Positions 51,831 through 63,113 of a DNA stretch of 64,000 nt are shown one piece after another (position 1 is the stretch's first letter; every line of letters starts with the position of its first letter). The notes below the pieces were generated by a model. The model did not search any database. It saw nothing but the letters and a program-made list of their open reading frames with translations, and was not told where the DNA came from. The translations under genes and the position numbers were made by a program. The stretch is taken from the NCBI GenBank assembly GCA_963669155.1, contig OZ022580.1, forward strand, positions 15,956,797 through 16,020,796, in the 5' to 3' direction. Origin of the DNA: Arbacia lixula (Eukaryota; Echinodermata; Echinoidea; Arbacioida; Arbaciidae).

Positions 51831-54800
51831 GTAAGATTATCACATCACTAGATCTCGACTTTGAAGAAATTATTATGTGTGATAAACTTAAGTGTGTGCA
51901 ATCTGTATGTGCAAAGGTAGACAGGAATTATAACTGCGAATAATGGGGCATTCTTAAATCAAAATTTCTTTGCCATGGGGGGAGTTCAAACGAGCCAGGC
52001 TTTCAGCGGAGCCAACATCCTACAGCCACAGAGACTAAAATGTCAGTCAATTGCAAAGGTAGTTTGTAACAACTGCAGACCTGTCAAAAAGATGGGAATT
52101 CATCGGACACAGTCCTGACAGGCGAGGTTTTGAGCAGGTCGTCCAAAACCTTGGGGTTGTTGCACCAGAGACCATAACAGCCGCACCTCTCGATTCTGCT
52201 CTTTGCATACTGGTATCTGTTTAACATACTTTGTGTAAAACTTGCTGTGTATACACGATACGTTGAGGCGAGGGGCGTCCTGCCATGCATGATTACTAGA
52301 TCAAGAGCTTATAGTTGCAATGAAATAAGGCATTTCAGATGTAAACAAAGATGTTTTTTTCACTTTTCCTAATAACATTTGTGAAGCTATGTGTGTCTTA
52401 TGATTGTGAGATTTCAGAAACGTTAATTATCGTTAGGGTACACTGGCCAAAGCTTGATTCCTGACAAATTGTATAAATGACTTTTACCGGTACTCCAAAT
52501 CAAATGGGCTACCCTACCACTGCCACCTCCTGTAGATTAGGTCTACAACCATACAGTGTACACACCAGCTCAAAGGAATTGGCATAGGGAAAGGGAAGAA
52601 TTAGCTGCAGTTTTAAATTGCGGTATATTTTGTCCAGTTCAGCATGAAACATAATGCTTTTTAGGCTAATTAAAGCATCGCGTTTCATGCTGAACTGGAC
52701 AAAATATACCGCGGCTTAAAAATGCGGCTCCTTCCCTTTCCCTTTCCCTATGCCAATTCCTTTGAGTTGTAGTGTATGTGCAATAATTTTAAACTTACAA
52801 TTTTTGGGGAATTATCTCTTTGAACATGTGTTCTATTGAGTGTTTACGCGCATACAGAAGAGCCATTGAAAACCATGTTATAACGGAGAGTTGCGATGTG
52901 CGCGATCAAAAAGGTTATTTTTGGCAATGATGGGGCCAAAATATTGCTTTAAAATCTGTCACATGTATCTCACTTAACTCTACCCTTTCATTTTAATTTT
53001 ATTGACTTTAATCTCTAAATTCATCAGAAAAACGGTCCAAATGAATTAAGATGTGGAAAATCGATTACAGAAACAAACACTCCCCTTATTTTCGCGATTG
53101 ACGGGGGTGCAGACATTTCCGGGGGTTGTTGTTTTTACACGTGAGGCCCAATGTTTGTGCTTTGATATGGAAGAACTGCATGCTCCCAGGCCAAGTATCA
53201 AGTATCATATCCACATCAGAGAACACAAAATATACTAACGCGATGTTTGAATGCAAAGCTATGCTAGCTAGCATGCGACTGCATGGCACCGCTCGTAGTT
53301 AATTTAGTTCCCCGTATGTATTTTATACATGTATTTTATGTGCAGCAGCATACCTTGCACATGCTTTAGTGATCAGGGTTATTGTGGCAATATTCTCGCA
53401 TGTCGTTAAATTCGCGACCCTGCAGTGATTCATGTAATTCACGTAAATAACGCATAGTTTGGGAAACTCATTCAGCTCATACAGTCGTAGTTCTGTAATT
53501 TTTAAGTCAGCTGGAAACTGATTTTATACTAAATTATTTTCTATGGTTGTTAAAATTTAAGTTAGAATCAAGCTTACACGTTTGCAGTTTTGGATGGGTT
53601 GTCCAAAACGTGTGGTTCCCTTTAATGCTCAATAATGCACCGGCTGCTTGCTTACGGAGCTGACTGTGGTAGCAGTGTGATCTAGTTATGATTTTATAGG
53701 CTGACAAACCAGAAATGCAGTAGCGTCTATCCACTGTCTGTCTGAAACTAGGAGATAGAGGAGCTAGAGGATGCATTTATGGGCTTTTGTTGTTCGCAGG
53801 TTAATATATGGTCTCAGTACAGAACAGGAGCCATATTCATGAAGCCCTTACTAAAGCCTACAGTAGCTTGCTTCTAAAATGCCAAACTAACTCAGCTAGA
53901 AAGGTTTCATGATTATGACCCCAGGGGTGTGTTTCACCAAGCTGTTCGTAAGTTACGAACAACTTTACGAATGACTGGTGATCCCTTCTTGTGCTAAATG
54001 CGACCACACTTTGTTCATTGAGAATCTGACTTAGCACAAGAAGGGATCACCAGTCATTCGTAAAGCCATTCGTAACTTAATTACGAACAGCTTGGTGAAA
54101 CACCCTACAGGTTCTTTTTGGTTTGGCTAGCGACATAGTAGTGCCACATGACTGACAGACATCAAGCTACATGCGTGTACATGTACACAAACCTAATGCA
54201 AAATGTCAACAAACTGCTGCGAGAGACAAAATGCAAATAGTACAATTTGCAAGGTATTGTTCCAAACATGTGTTTCTCACTTTCATCATTACTCCAGTGT
54301 ATTTTTTTATATTTTTTGTCCCCTTTTTTGACACGTAGGTCTCACCATGCGGCAGATATTCGGCGACAGGTTTCGTCACATTACTCCAGCAAAGATGTTG
54401 CACGATTCGCAGGGGCTCTTGGTGCTGGCTCAGTAAGTCAACCCAAACACTCTTCACGATTTCTCAGTAGAGCCTCAGATGAACTTCCCAATGAATCGCA
54501 GTCAGTTCATTACTATTAAGGATGTTGTCCCCTTCTCAGAGTCTGTTATGGGACCATTGATAATGTCATCCTAATGGTTCTTCTGATATCTGTCTGTCTC
54601 AATTCCTAAAAATTCTAGATTATGAAGAGTATATCCACCAAAGAAATGGAGCTATGGAGCTAGACTTCCTCAAGCAGCTCCTGATTTGATTCTTGTCATC
54701 AGATCATCTTGTTTCTCATTAATAACCATCATCGTAATGGTTCTTTTGATACCCCTCTGTCCAAACTCTTGAAGCCAGAGACTATGAGGAGTATATCAAC

Positions 54801-57800
54801 CGATGTAAAGGTCTCTTTGGAGCTAGACTCCCTCAGACAGCCCCTGATTTAATTATTGCTATCACATCATCATCATTCTCATTTATGACCATCATCTTTA
54901 TACATCTCCTCTTCAGATGCCTCTGTCTGAACTCCTGGAGCCCCTAGACTATGAGGAGTACATCCACCAGAGCAGAGGGGCTATGGAGCTGGACCCTCTA
55001 AAGCAGCTCCTGGACTACCCTGAGGATGATGTCAAGGTCCTGGCCCTCTCCAGAGAGATGAGGACCACCAAGCAGCCTCACCCTGGACCTGAGTAAGTCT
55101 TGTCATCCGTTAATTAATCAATTTATTATCAGGTGTGATCCCAAACCCGTCATCGGTTATGCACCTCCACCTTCTTTTATGTGTAGTTATTACACTGACA
55201 TCTGCGTAGTAGCATCCTGTCCAATTATTGAGGTTATCAATTCATGCAGTTTGTTGTTTCCCTCTACATGTATATTGCTTTGCTTCTATCATTCCTTAAA
55301 GTAACAGCTTCTGGGGGGGGGGGGGGGGTGTCACCATGCTGTTCGTAAGCGACTGGTGATTGAACGACTGGCGATCTCTTCTTGTGCTAAATGCAATACC
55401 ACACTTTGCTGTTTTAACATATTGGGAGTTAAGTTCCAACATTCCTAATAGAATTTGACAAATCATAAGCTTTGTATTTAGACACTTGTTAACTACAAGA
55501 ATTTTCATTTATAAACGTCAGAATTGAACTTAAACTAATGGGAAACAAAATCATTCAGAATGTAATTGAGCACAAGAAGGGATCACCAGTCATTCCTAAA
55601 GTCAATCGTAGCTTACGAATAGCTAGGTGAAACTTCCCCATGGAGACCTCCTGTTCTTGTACGTTTGTTGAATACAAGCTTTTTTTTCTCTGCACACAGT
55701 CTTAAACTTCTCCAATCGCTCTAGTCTCTATTTAATCTTTCGAGCACTTCTTTATTGCTGATTTAAACAATCAAGCGTTTTCTTAGCATTCTGTTTACAG
55801 TGTAACTCTTTTAGTGCGACATGTGTTGTTTTCAAAGCAATTCACAGGTCTGGAATAGTTTATCTGGCACAAAGGGTAGCCCTTTACAGGTAAAAAAAAA
55901 TAAGATTATGTAAAAACCAAGGAAAATTGAAGAAAATAGTGTACAGGAACTTCCCTTCCAATAATAGCACTGGAAACATATATTCATAACACACGCGAGA
56001 TAATCAAACATGAAGTAAATATAGCCATAATATAACAAAGTGAAATGAAGAGAACTTCATAGAAAGGCCATGAGGCCTTGTTTTTAACCCAAACATTGAT
56101 AGTTTTTCACTTTTCGTGAAGAGGCTTGTGAAGCAATGAATGTGAGACTTCATACACATTAAAGTTATAGCATACTGCTGATAAAAATGCGAAGTTTCAT
56201 GACTTTTGCAAATGGGGTGCCCTGTATTTAAACACCACATTTTTTAGGCTACAATTTGTAGTTTAGTGTGTACAGTATGTTTGTATCTATCTATTTATGG
56301 TAACCCTCTATTTCTTGAACAGGGCCGAGAACGTCAGCCTACAGGTACGCGACTGCATCAAGTGGTACACCTGCGACTGGTCAGTGGTGGTGCGCAAGTA
56401 CCAGGAGAACGCCATGGCGCACCAGGGGGAGATGATGCGGCTGAAGCAGCGGGGCCTAGCCCTAGGCAGCCAGCCCACTTATGAGGTGGATGAGGAGGAG
56501 AGTGAAGAGTGCACCACGGTGAGTAGCAGATGCTAGGCTACAAGCACATACTATTTTTTGTTATTGTAAATGACCACTGCACATATATTTGCCTGTCTGT
56601 AAATGAAAATTGCGTATAAATCATACCACCTACGATTTCTTTTAAAAAAAAACACAGAAATTGAAGGAAAATATGTGCATCTATCAAAATATTTATACTC
56701 TTTTAAATCTTGAATTTCACCACATATCTGGACGTAGTAATTGTGTTTCACTATTAGAGCTCATATGAGATCTAACAGTTGCATCATTACAACGACAAAA
56801 TGACGGCAATGCTTTACAAGGTTTTGTTCATTGTGTATTTTAGTAAGCTTAGTTTATTGATGGTTTAGGAATAGTAGTTATAAAGTAGACATCATCCCAG
56901 AAGAATCATTCTGCTGTGTAAAATGGTTCTGTGCCTTAACCGTCTCCCCCCAGCCCACCAATGAGCGGAAGCGAACTTCCATCCACCTGGACAGTACCCC
57001 ACGGGGTTCTTGGGCATCCAGCATCTTTGACCTGAGTCGCTGCGAGAGCGACGCACTCCTGCCGCGGCTTCTCGACCGCATCCCCATCGAACAGCAGGAT
57101 GCGTTCAACGATGATGCGCGGAAGAGAAACCGCGAGAACAACATATTCTGCGTGTACCCACCTCCAGATGAGGTATGTGAATAATGGACATTGGCGCATA
57201 TTAAAGGGAGTATCCTGTACTGGGAAGACAAAAAGGCCTTCAAATGGTGATTGCGAGCAATCGTCTTGCCAATGGTCGTGAATTCATGTATTGTCCATTT
57301 TAGAAACTTGCTGAAAGTTATTTACCATAAAACTATCCACATTTGGAGTAATTAGTGATGTAATCACAAATCCTCAAATTGTTCGGGCCGAACATTTTGA
57401 GGATTTGTGATTAAATCACTAATTATTCCAAATGTGGATCATATGAGAGCAAATAGCTTTCAGCAAGTTTCTAAAATGTACAATACATGAATATTAGACC
57501 ATTGGTAAGAAGATTGCTCACAATCACCTTTTGAAGGCCTTTTTGTCTTCCCAGTACAGTATACTCCCTTTAAGTTTAAATTCTGCAAACTGCATATAAG
57601 GAAGATGCGTCCCACGGTGCACCTTGCAGTCAGTCAGATTTGTTTTGCAGGAATGTCCACTTCCACTCTGATGTGCTAGTGTATGAGGCAAAAAGGGGAC
57701 ATGACTACAATAATAATAAAAATAGCGCCGTTCTTGTATAGTGTACAGTGTACAATACCCATGACAGGGTCTCTACGCGCTAAGAAAAGAGGAAAATAAG

Positions 57801-60800
57801 ATAAGAAGGAAGGCAAAGAAGATGCTGCATCTGGGTCAAAAATTTTAATGACTAATTACTAAACATACCCAATTATATATTATTTACAATTATACATTAT
57901 TAAAATTACAAATGACTACTGAAAAAGTGGGTTTTGAGTGAGGATTTGAAGTTTTCCACTGTGTCAGCATGTTTGATATGAGTTGGGAATGGGTTCCACA
58001 GTGCCTACAAACAAGTCTGGATGTCACTGGGGTAATTTTCCTGTACACATGTGGTATTGAGAATTGTTAAGTTACACAAATATGAGAATAATCATTGTTA
58101 TCATTATTGTTCTTATAGCTGTTGTTTTTTATCTTCTCTTTGCTTGTTTTGTAGAACGATGCGATTGAGAGGAAGACTCTTCCACCCATTCCTACTGAGC
58201 ACTTTGGATACAGACTGCTCATTAAATGTCTCCAGCTTAAGTATGTTCATATTTTCATATTATATCATAGCTTTGAATTGATTTTAATTTCTAGTGAAAT
58301 TATTTTGTATTCTGCGAGCATTAGTTGACCAATCATGCTCCTATAATACTCGTGAATATTCATAGAACGGATATAAATTTGAATGAATCAAAGACTGCAG
58401 CAGCCGTTTTTGATATGCACAGAATTATTCCCTCCCTCATACTCCCTCTGAATGAAATACCCATGTGCATTACATTTGTAAAATATGAATTATGGTGTTC
58501 ACATGGTTGGCAGCCATGGAAATGTAATCAAAGACATTGGGACTTTAATTTTTAAGCTGCTTTTAATGCTGCTTTCGAAGTGCTGTACAATTAAACTTGT
58601 TTAACTTACAATCCACCAAATATTACAACTGTATACTAATACATGTGCATTCAACATCTTCAATGCTTGAATCCTTTTTGTCATACAGACTGGAACCAGA
58701 GTATGAGCCAATCTTTGCCTCCATGGCTCTGTACGATGCAAGGGAAAAGAAGAAGGTAATACAAGGTTTCTACATGGATAAAGAGAGCTTGTTAGAGTCA
58801 CAGTTTCAGTCACAGTGATTGGATTTTCAGACCTGTTTGTTTCTTGGAAAAATTGGGATGTACACTTGGAAAAATTGGGATGTACACCTGTCAATCAAGC
58901 ACAAACAGCACTCAATTTGCATTTTTTATTTGCATTTATTGTGATGGAAAATGACTTTCGTTTGGAAGTTGTCAAATGGCCCACACATGTAACCCAACCA
59001 ATCAGTGTGGAATCAGTGTAACTTTCAAGTCTGATACTCTGCCATTTCAAAGAATTTTTAATTGTAGTTACCATGGAAATTGTCAATCAGCAATGTTACT
59101 CTAGTCTTTGTAGTTGTTACTATGTTTACATTGTAGAGAGTGAAGACTGTTACTCACTCCTCCACTGCAATCATGACAGAGTCTGGATATACTATTTCAC
59201 AACCATGGTTGAACTTAGACCGGGGCCCCGTAACATGAAGGTTTGCGATCAATTGCAAATTTGAAAGACAATTCTTGATTGGTTACTGGTCAGTCTTTTG
59301 AACAAACACCATATGTATTACAATGTTGTTGATCGGCCATTGCCATTTTGCGATTGATTGCAAACTTTTATGTTTTTAGAGACTGGGTCCTGAATCTAGC
59401 CTAACTTGACAGGGTGCAAAATAAATCATCAGATGCTGTCACAAAATCATTCATTTTCATCACAGATTCACAACAAAGGCTGAATTTGATTATTTTGCTG
59501 TAATTTCTATCTGGACAAACTCAACTTACCATAGTGATTCTGAGGACAAAATCACTTACGTTTAATCAATAATAATGTTTCATGTTGTTTTAAATGGTGT
59601 CCCATAAAGTTAGTCCAGGTTTAGTACACTGTTTGTGTTAAACCTTTGTTCTGAATATGGGATAAAAAGTATCCTTTTTTTGAGAGAAGAACAAGGTAAT
59701 GCTATTCTGCTTTTCCAGAGTTAGTCCTGATTACGGTGTAAAACAATAAAGCAGCCCATATCGTAGAAGTCAGTATATGCGAGACTTTGAAATTATGTCA
59801 ATCTATGCTTTATACTGCAGATAGGGAAAAGTTGTCAAGTAATTCCAGAATAATTTAGAATTATTTTGCAGATATACCTACTTCTGGTCAAATATACTGT
59901 AGTGTATGAGCCTGGAAGAGGATTTGACTGCACAAAATGCCTGGATATCGCTGGGCAGTGCATGATAGGACAGCTCATATATATGGTATGGTGAATTCTG
60001 TAGTTGTGCTTTTCTTTGTATTCCTGATGCATCTTCATATATGTTGAACTGATGGATGATAAATCATCAATTCATTGCCCTGACATGTTACCAACACCTT
60101 CTATACATGTAGATCTCGGAGAACTTCTACTTCGACATGATGCCCGACCAGATCAAGGCCATGATCAAGGGCAAGCTGGGCTTCCCCGACGTGTCCAGTC
60201 TCGCCCGGTCGGCCATCTTTTCGCTGACCTACCCCTCCAACGACGTCTACATCGTGATCAAGCTGGAGAAGGTGCTCCAGCAGGGGGACATCAGCGAATG
60301 CGCTGAGCCGTACATCAAGGACTCAGACAACCCTAAGGTGGGTGTTCAGTCCCAGCTCTACGTCATTCAGGGAAAGAATAAAATTCAAATTTTTTTATTT
60401 TTTTTTTGGGTGGGGGGCTACCTTTTTAGCATATTGACCGATTTGGCTACAATTTTACATTGTGTCTATGGGAATTTTGGGGGCTCTTTCAACATTTTCC
60501 AGGGCTCTTTTAAGCATTTTGGGGGAGAAATCGCCCCGAGCCCCCGTGTATTTTCTCCCCTGAGTCGTCATTGTTCCACAGATAGGACATTAGATGGAAG
60601 TCCCATGTACCTGAGGGCTATACCCATAAGCACTGTAAAGAATACATTATACTGATGTATGGTGAAAACCTGAAGGAGTGTTAAATTCTTGTGAATTCGG
60701 AGTTCTGAATTCTCCTAAACAGTACAGTGAATACCCAGTGAAGTTTTGAATTCTAGTCCTGTGTTCCGAAATCTCAATTCTGAATCCCCCCCCCCCCCTC

Positions 60801-63113
60801 TAAGAGTAGGATGAAAACCTGATGTACATGTAGTGTTGAATTCTAGTTCTCTTTTCTGATTTCTGAACCCCCCTGCTCCTCCAGAGTATGGTGAAATCCC
60901 AGTATAGTGCCGACTTCTAGCAGAGCCGCCAAGTCTCCCTGATTTTGCAGGAGTCTCCCTGAAAGTAGACCAATATTACTGCTTTTGATTTCATCACATC
61001 ACCCAATCTCCCTGACTATTGATAGATTATTAGCTCATTAGGTTGTATGCGTTTGATAGTCATCTCCCTGATTTCTGATGAACTTTTCCCAAATCTTCCC
61101 GATTGTTGAATTTCAATTATTGGTTGTTCTTCTTGCAGTCCTGATTTTCTAATTTCTGAACCTTTTGCTTTGATTTTATTGTGACACAGCTCCTGGAGAG
61201 AATCAAGGGCACAGCAGCCTACTTCTGTGAGAAGCTGGGAGCTTACAGGATGCCTCTGGCCTGGACAGCCATCCACCTCATGAACATCATCAACGGGGCC
61301 AGCAGTCTGGACAGGAACTCTGACAGCGACCCAGGTAAGGCTCATCGATCTCCAGGGGGGGTATTCCGAAAATCCACAGAGATAAAATTTTTATCTTCCC
61401 GAAGATACAATGTCCTTAAAATATTTTATCTTTGGTATTCCGAAAAATAGTTTAGGAAGATTTTAACCAATATTATTGAGGGCATGCCATGCGCTCCTAT
61501 CCCAGAGGCAACCATTAATAAACGTCCTTTCATGTCTTTTGCATACATTAACACCATCAAGTTGATGGTGTGATGTCATGAAACTGAAAGGGACATTGCG
61601 CATCAAAGTCTACCAGCGCGCCTTATTGCATTTGATGCGCCCATGTGCAAACAGTTGAATGCGCGATTTATTTTTTGCACGTAATGCTATGGGCCTAGGC
61701 GCGTACGCATGGGAGCAGTTTTATCTTTCATCCTAACTTTTTTTCCTTAGTGCGTTTCAGAATACCGATTTAACTCATTTGCATAAAAAAATTTATCTCG
61801 GAGGCTCATTTACATAAAATTTTACCTCTAGCTCATTTGAATAAAAATTTTATCTTTTATTGTAAGTTGGCTTTTCGGAATACCAAAAGATAAAATTTTC
61901 CTAAGTCCCTGAGATACAATAAAAGTTCGTTTTCGGAATACCCCCCAGGCTCTCCTTGTGCAGTAATGAATGTGATGTGTAGGAATCGACCCGTTGCTGA
62001 CAGTTAGATTGTCAGGCTGTGTGAACCCTAGTTGAATTAGGAGTGTCCAAATTTGCAATGGACATGCAGTAATGAAAGGTGTGTGGCTATAATCATCAGA
62101 ATGATTGGCCTACTTGGAAGTGGTCATAAACATGGATAATATGAATTGAGGCGGGGGAGTGGTAAATGGACTTTTATCACTTAACAAGAGACAAGAGTAC
62201 ATCACTGGTAAATGAAGTATGGTGTACATGAATTTACGGGCATGTGTTTCTATGGGTACCCAAAGAGTGTATATCATTTGAAGTATATCTGTGTGTCATA
62301 CGTTCTTATCCCAGTTCACCATGGGGAGTAAAGTTGCACTCCCCTGAGTGACCTAGGTGGGCTTATGTATTTCCAGGCTCTCTTTGGGCAATAAGGAATG
62401 TGATATAATCTTGAATAAAATGAGCTCTATGGAGACATACCCTCAAGTTTGACCATGCTCATTCATAACAGAAACCTCTTTTACTGGTGACCATAGACTC
62501 ATTTTCATTCTTTCCTTTGGGTGTAAGAAATATGATGAGCAAACAGCCCTGTCTGTACTGATCACACTGAATCCCTTCAAAAGAGTTTATATATCACTTT
62601 TACCATGTCATTTGGATGGCCTTTATATACAGGTTTGACTGTCTTTGTAATAATGAGCAAAAGTAGAGATTTATGGAGATGCACCCTCCATTTCCACCAT
62701 TGTAGCTCGTTAAACGATACATTTTACTGGTCACTATTTCCATAACACAGATCAAAATCTGACATGCACCCCTTGCTAACTCCTGTTAATTTGAACACTT
62801 ACTCAAAATTTGCGTAATAGGTGTTTGGCAATATTGCTCATGGCAAAATGGCCTAAGACTTCAAGTATGATGTTTTTCTTTCCCTGTTGCGCCCAAAGAT
62901 AAGAAGACGAACAGCCTGGACGCGGCGAGGAAGAAGAGCGTGGTGGGAGACCCGAGCCAGTATGGCTCCCTGCCCAGGAGGGGGGAGACTAGCTCCTCCT
63001 CCCTCAAGAGGAACGGCTCCGAGCGCAGGAGCTTCTACAAGGTGGAGGATGACATCAGCAACCTGGAGACCTTCCACCCAGTCACCATCACCGTGTCTAG
63101 CTTCTTCAAGCAG
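51787..63113 (+). CDS. DOCK-C family GEF (DOCK6/7/8 type), N-terminal exons (multi-exon model)
   Basis: Ten coding exons: 51787-51830, 54339-54432, 54917-55092, 56323-56518, 56954-57172, 58155-58240, 58689-58755, 60113-60337, 61190-61334 and 62899-63113. They join in frame to 489 codons, and the gene runs past the window. The product is the N-terminal region of a dedicator-of-cytokinesis protein of the C subfamily. Family members are large exchange factors that activate Rac and/or Cdc42 through a C-terminal DHR2 domain and bind membrane through DHR1; both lie beyond this window. Recognised blocks include [65 protein letters not shown] and [14 protein letters not shown]. It probably acts in the cytoplasm on actin and migration. 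Which vertebrate paralogue is nearest cannot be settled here. Confidence 0.9.
52566..52772. repeat. Foldback element FB3, full copy
   Basis: A palindrome starting GCTCAAAGGAATTGGCATAG and ending in the complement. The inner arms GTCCAGTTCAGCATGAAAC and its complement surround GCTTTTTAGGC. Partial copy at 30752-30912. Confidence 0.9.
53925..54106. repeat. Foldback element FB2, copy 1
   Basis: Arms of about 85 bp: GTTTCACCAAGCTGTTCGTA onward on the left, complement on the right, with ACTGGTGATCCCTTCTTGTG in each arm. Nearly pure palindrome. Confidence 0.9.
54339..54432 (+). CDS. DOCK exon 2
   Basis: 94 bp, acceptor GACACGTAG, donor GTAAGT. It reads [19 protein letters not shown] and on to GALGAGS, matching the basic N-terminal segment (…EVRKQ…QYS…) of DOCK-C proteins. 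Confidence 0.85.
54583..54690 (+). pseudogene. Decayed duplicate of DOCK exon 3, copy 1
   Basis: Reads [20 protein letters not shown] then stops, clearly the first half of exon 3 (54917). The preceding CTGTCTGTCTCAATTCCT matches the exon start with changes, and the acceptor is lost. Intronic and not in frame with exon 2. Confidence 0.8.
54740..54862 (+). pseudogene. Decayed duplicate of DOCK exon 3, copy 2
   Basis: [13 protein letters not shown] then frameshifted sequence equivalent to LDPLKQLLD. Same duplication series as the copy before it, with different mutations. Confidence 0.8.
54917..55092 (+). CDS. DOCK exon 3
   Basis: 176 bp, acceptor CCTCTTCAG, donor GTAAGT. It reads [40 protein letters not shown] and [13 protein letters not shown], the acidic DYExY...L..LL.PxDD block of DOCK-C N-termini. 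Confidence 0.9.
55328..55634. repeat. Foldback element FB2, copy 2 (with extra central sequence)
   Basis: Arms related to 53925-54106 but diverged, with a longer centre. It lies beside a run of about 14 G at 55314-55328. Confidence 0.75.
55635..56322 (+). other. DOCK intron 3, remainder
   Basis: AT-rich; no repeat family or gene recognised. Confidence 0.5.
56323..56518 (+). CDS. DOCK exon 4
   Basis: 196 bp, acceptor TTGAACAG, donor GTGAGT. It reads [40 protein letters not shown] and an acidic end [11 protein letters not shown]. The RDCI..YT.DW..V.RKY block is a DOCK-C hallmark. Confidence 0.9.
56519..56953 (+). other. DOCK intron 4
   Basis: Nothing recognised. Confidence 0.5.
56954..57172 (+). 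CDS. DOCK exon 5
   Basis: 219 bp, phase 0-0, acceptor CTCCCCCCAG, donor GTATGT. It reads [40 protein letters not shown], then [20 protein letters not shown]. The [10 protein letters not shown]...SDALLP.LLDR signature is the strongest family marker here. Confidence 0.92.
57201..57573. repeat. Foldback element FB1, copy 2
   Basis: Starts TTAAAGGGAGTATCCTGTAC, ends in the complement, with the central CTCAAATTGTTCGGGCCGAA shared with 24952-25273. Confidence 0.9.
57720..58030. repeat. Probable dispersed repeat
   Basis: Contains AATAGCGCCGTTCTTGTATAG and GGAATGGGTTCCACAGTGCC, a composition and wording seen in moderately repeated invertebrate SINE/LINE-tail families. No second copy in this window, so the call rests on recall. 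Confidence 0.35.
58155..58240 (+). CDS. DOCK exon 6
   Basis: 86 bp, acceptor TGTTTTGTAG, donor GTATGT. It reads [20 protein letters not shown] then LLIKCLQL, matching the PIP.EHFG.RLLVKCL block before the DHR1 region. Confidence 0.9.
58241..58688 (+). other. DOCK intron 6
   Basis: Nothing recognised. Confidence 0.5.
58689..58755 (+). CDS. DOCK exon 7
   Basis: 67 bp, acceptor CATACAG, donor GTAATA. It reads [20 protein letters not shown] then KK, a near-exact DOCK-C block. Confidence 0.9.
58756..60112 (+). other. DOCK intron 7 with a small foldback element
   Basis: At about 59217-59395 GACCGGGGCCCCGTAACATG and GATCAATTGCAAA on the left face imperfect complements on the right, a further foldback unit. 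The word AAAATTGGGATGTACAC is tandemly doubled near 58850-58885. No gene. Confidence 0.6.
60113..60337 (+). CDS. DOCK exon 8
   Basis: 225 bp, phase 0-0, acceptor TACATGTAG, donor GTGGGT. It reads [40 protein letters not shown] and [22 protein letters not shown]-rich relative to its introns. Confidence 0.92.
60660..60920. repeat. Three diverged ~115-bp tandem repeats
   Basis: Each unit has a GTATGGTGAAAACC-type start, then GTTGAATTCTAGTTCT and TTCTGAAC/TTCTGAAT, with a C run of variable length. Intronic, non-coding. Confidence 0.65.
61190..61334 (+). CDS. DOCK exon 9
   Basis: 145 bp, acceptor GTGACACAG, donor GTAAGG, ending in phase 1. It reads [20 protein letters not shown] then [20 protein letters not shown], matching the C...[18 protein letters not shown] block of DOCK6/7. 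Confidence 0.92.
61352..61949. repeat. Foldback element FB4
   Basis: About 600 bp bounded by CCAGGGGGGGTATTCCGAAAA and its complement, with repeated TATTCCGAAAA and GATAAAATTTT words inside each arm. It begins only 17 bp after exon 9. Confidence 0.85.
61950..62898 (+). other. DOCK intron 9, remainder
   Basis: Two weakly similar stretches (CAGGCTCTCCTTGTGCAGTAATGAATGTGAT near 61947 and CAGGCTCTCTTTGGGCAATAAGGAATGTGAT near 62375) suggest an old tandem duplication. No gene. Confidence 0.5.
62899..63113 (+). CDS. DOCK exon 10
   Basis: 215 bp, acceptor GCCCAAAG, donor GTCAGC, phase 1 to 0. It reads [20 protein letters not shown], a Ser/Arg-rich linker, then [20 protein letters not shown]. The last block leads into the DHR1 (C2-like) region in the next exon, outside the window. 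Confidence 0.9.

Larger units (their letters stand above)
51831..54338 (+). other. DOCK intron 1
   Basis: About 2.5 kb. It contains foldback elements FB3 (52566-52772) and FB2 (53925-54106); no other gene. Confidence 0.7.

Noticed and set aside
58597..58818. Frame running past DOCK exon 7 into the intron
   Set aside because: The donor GTAATA after EKKK and continuation at ISENFYFD show the frame beyond 58755 is intronic.
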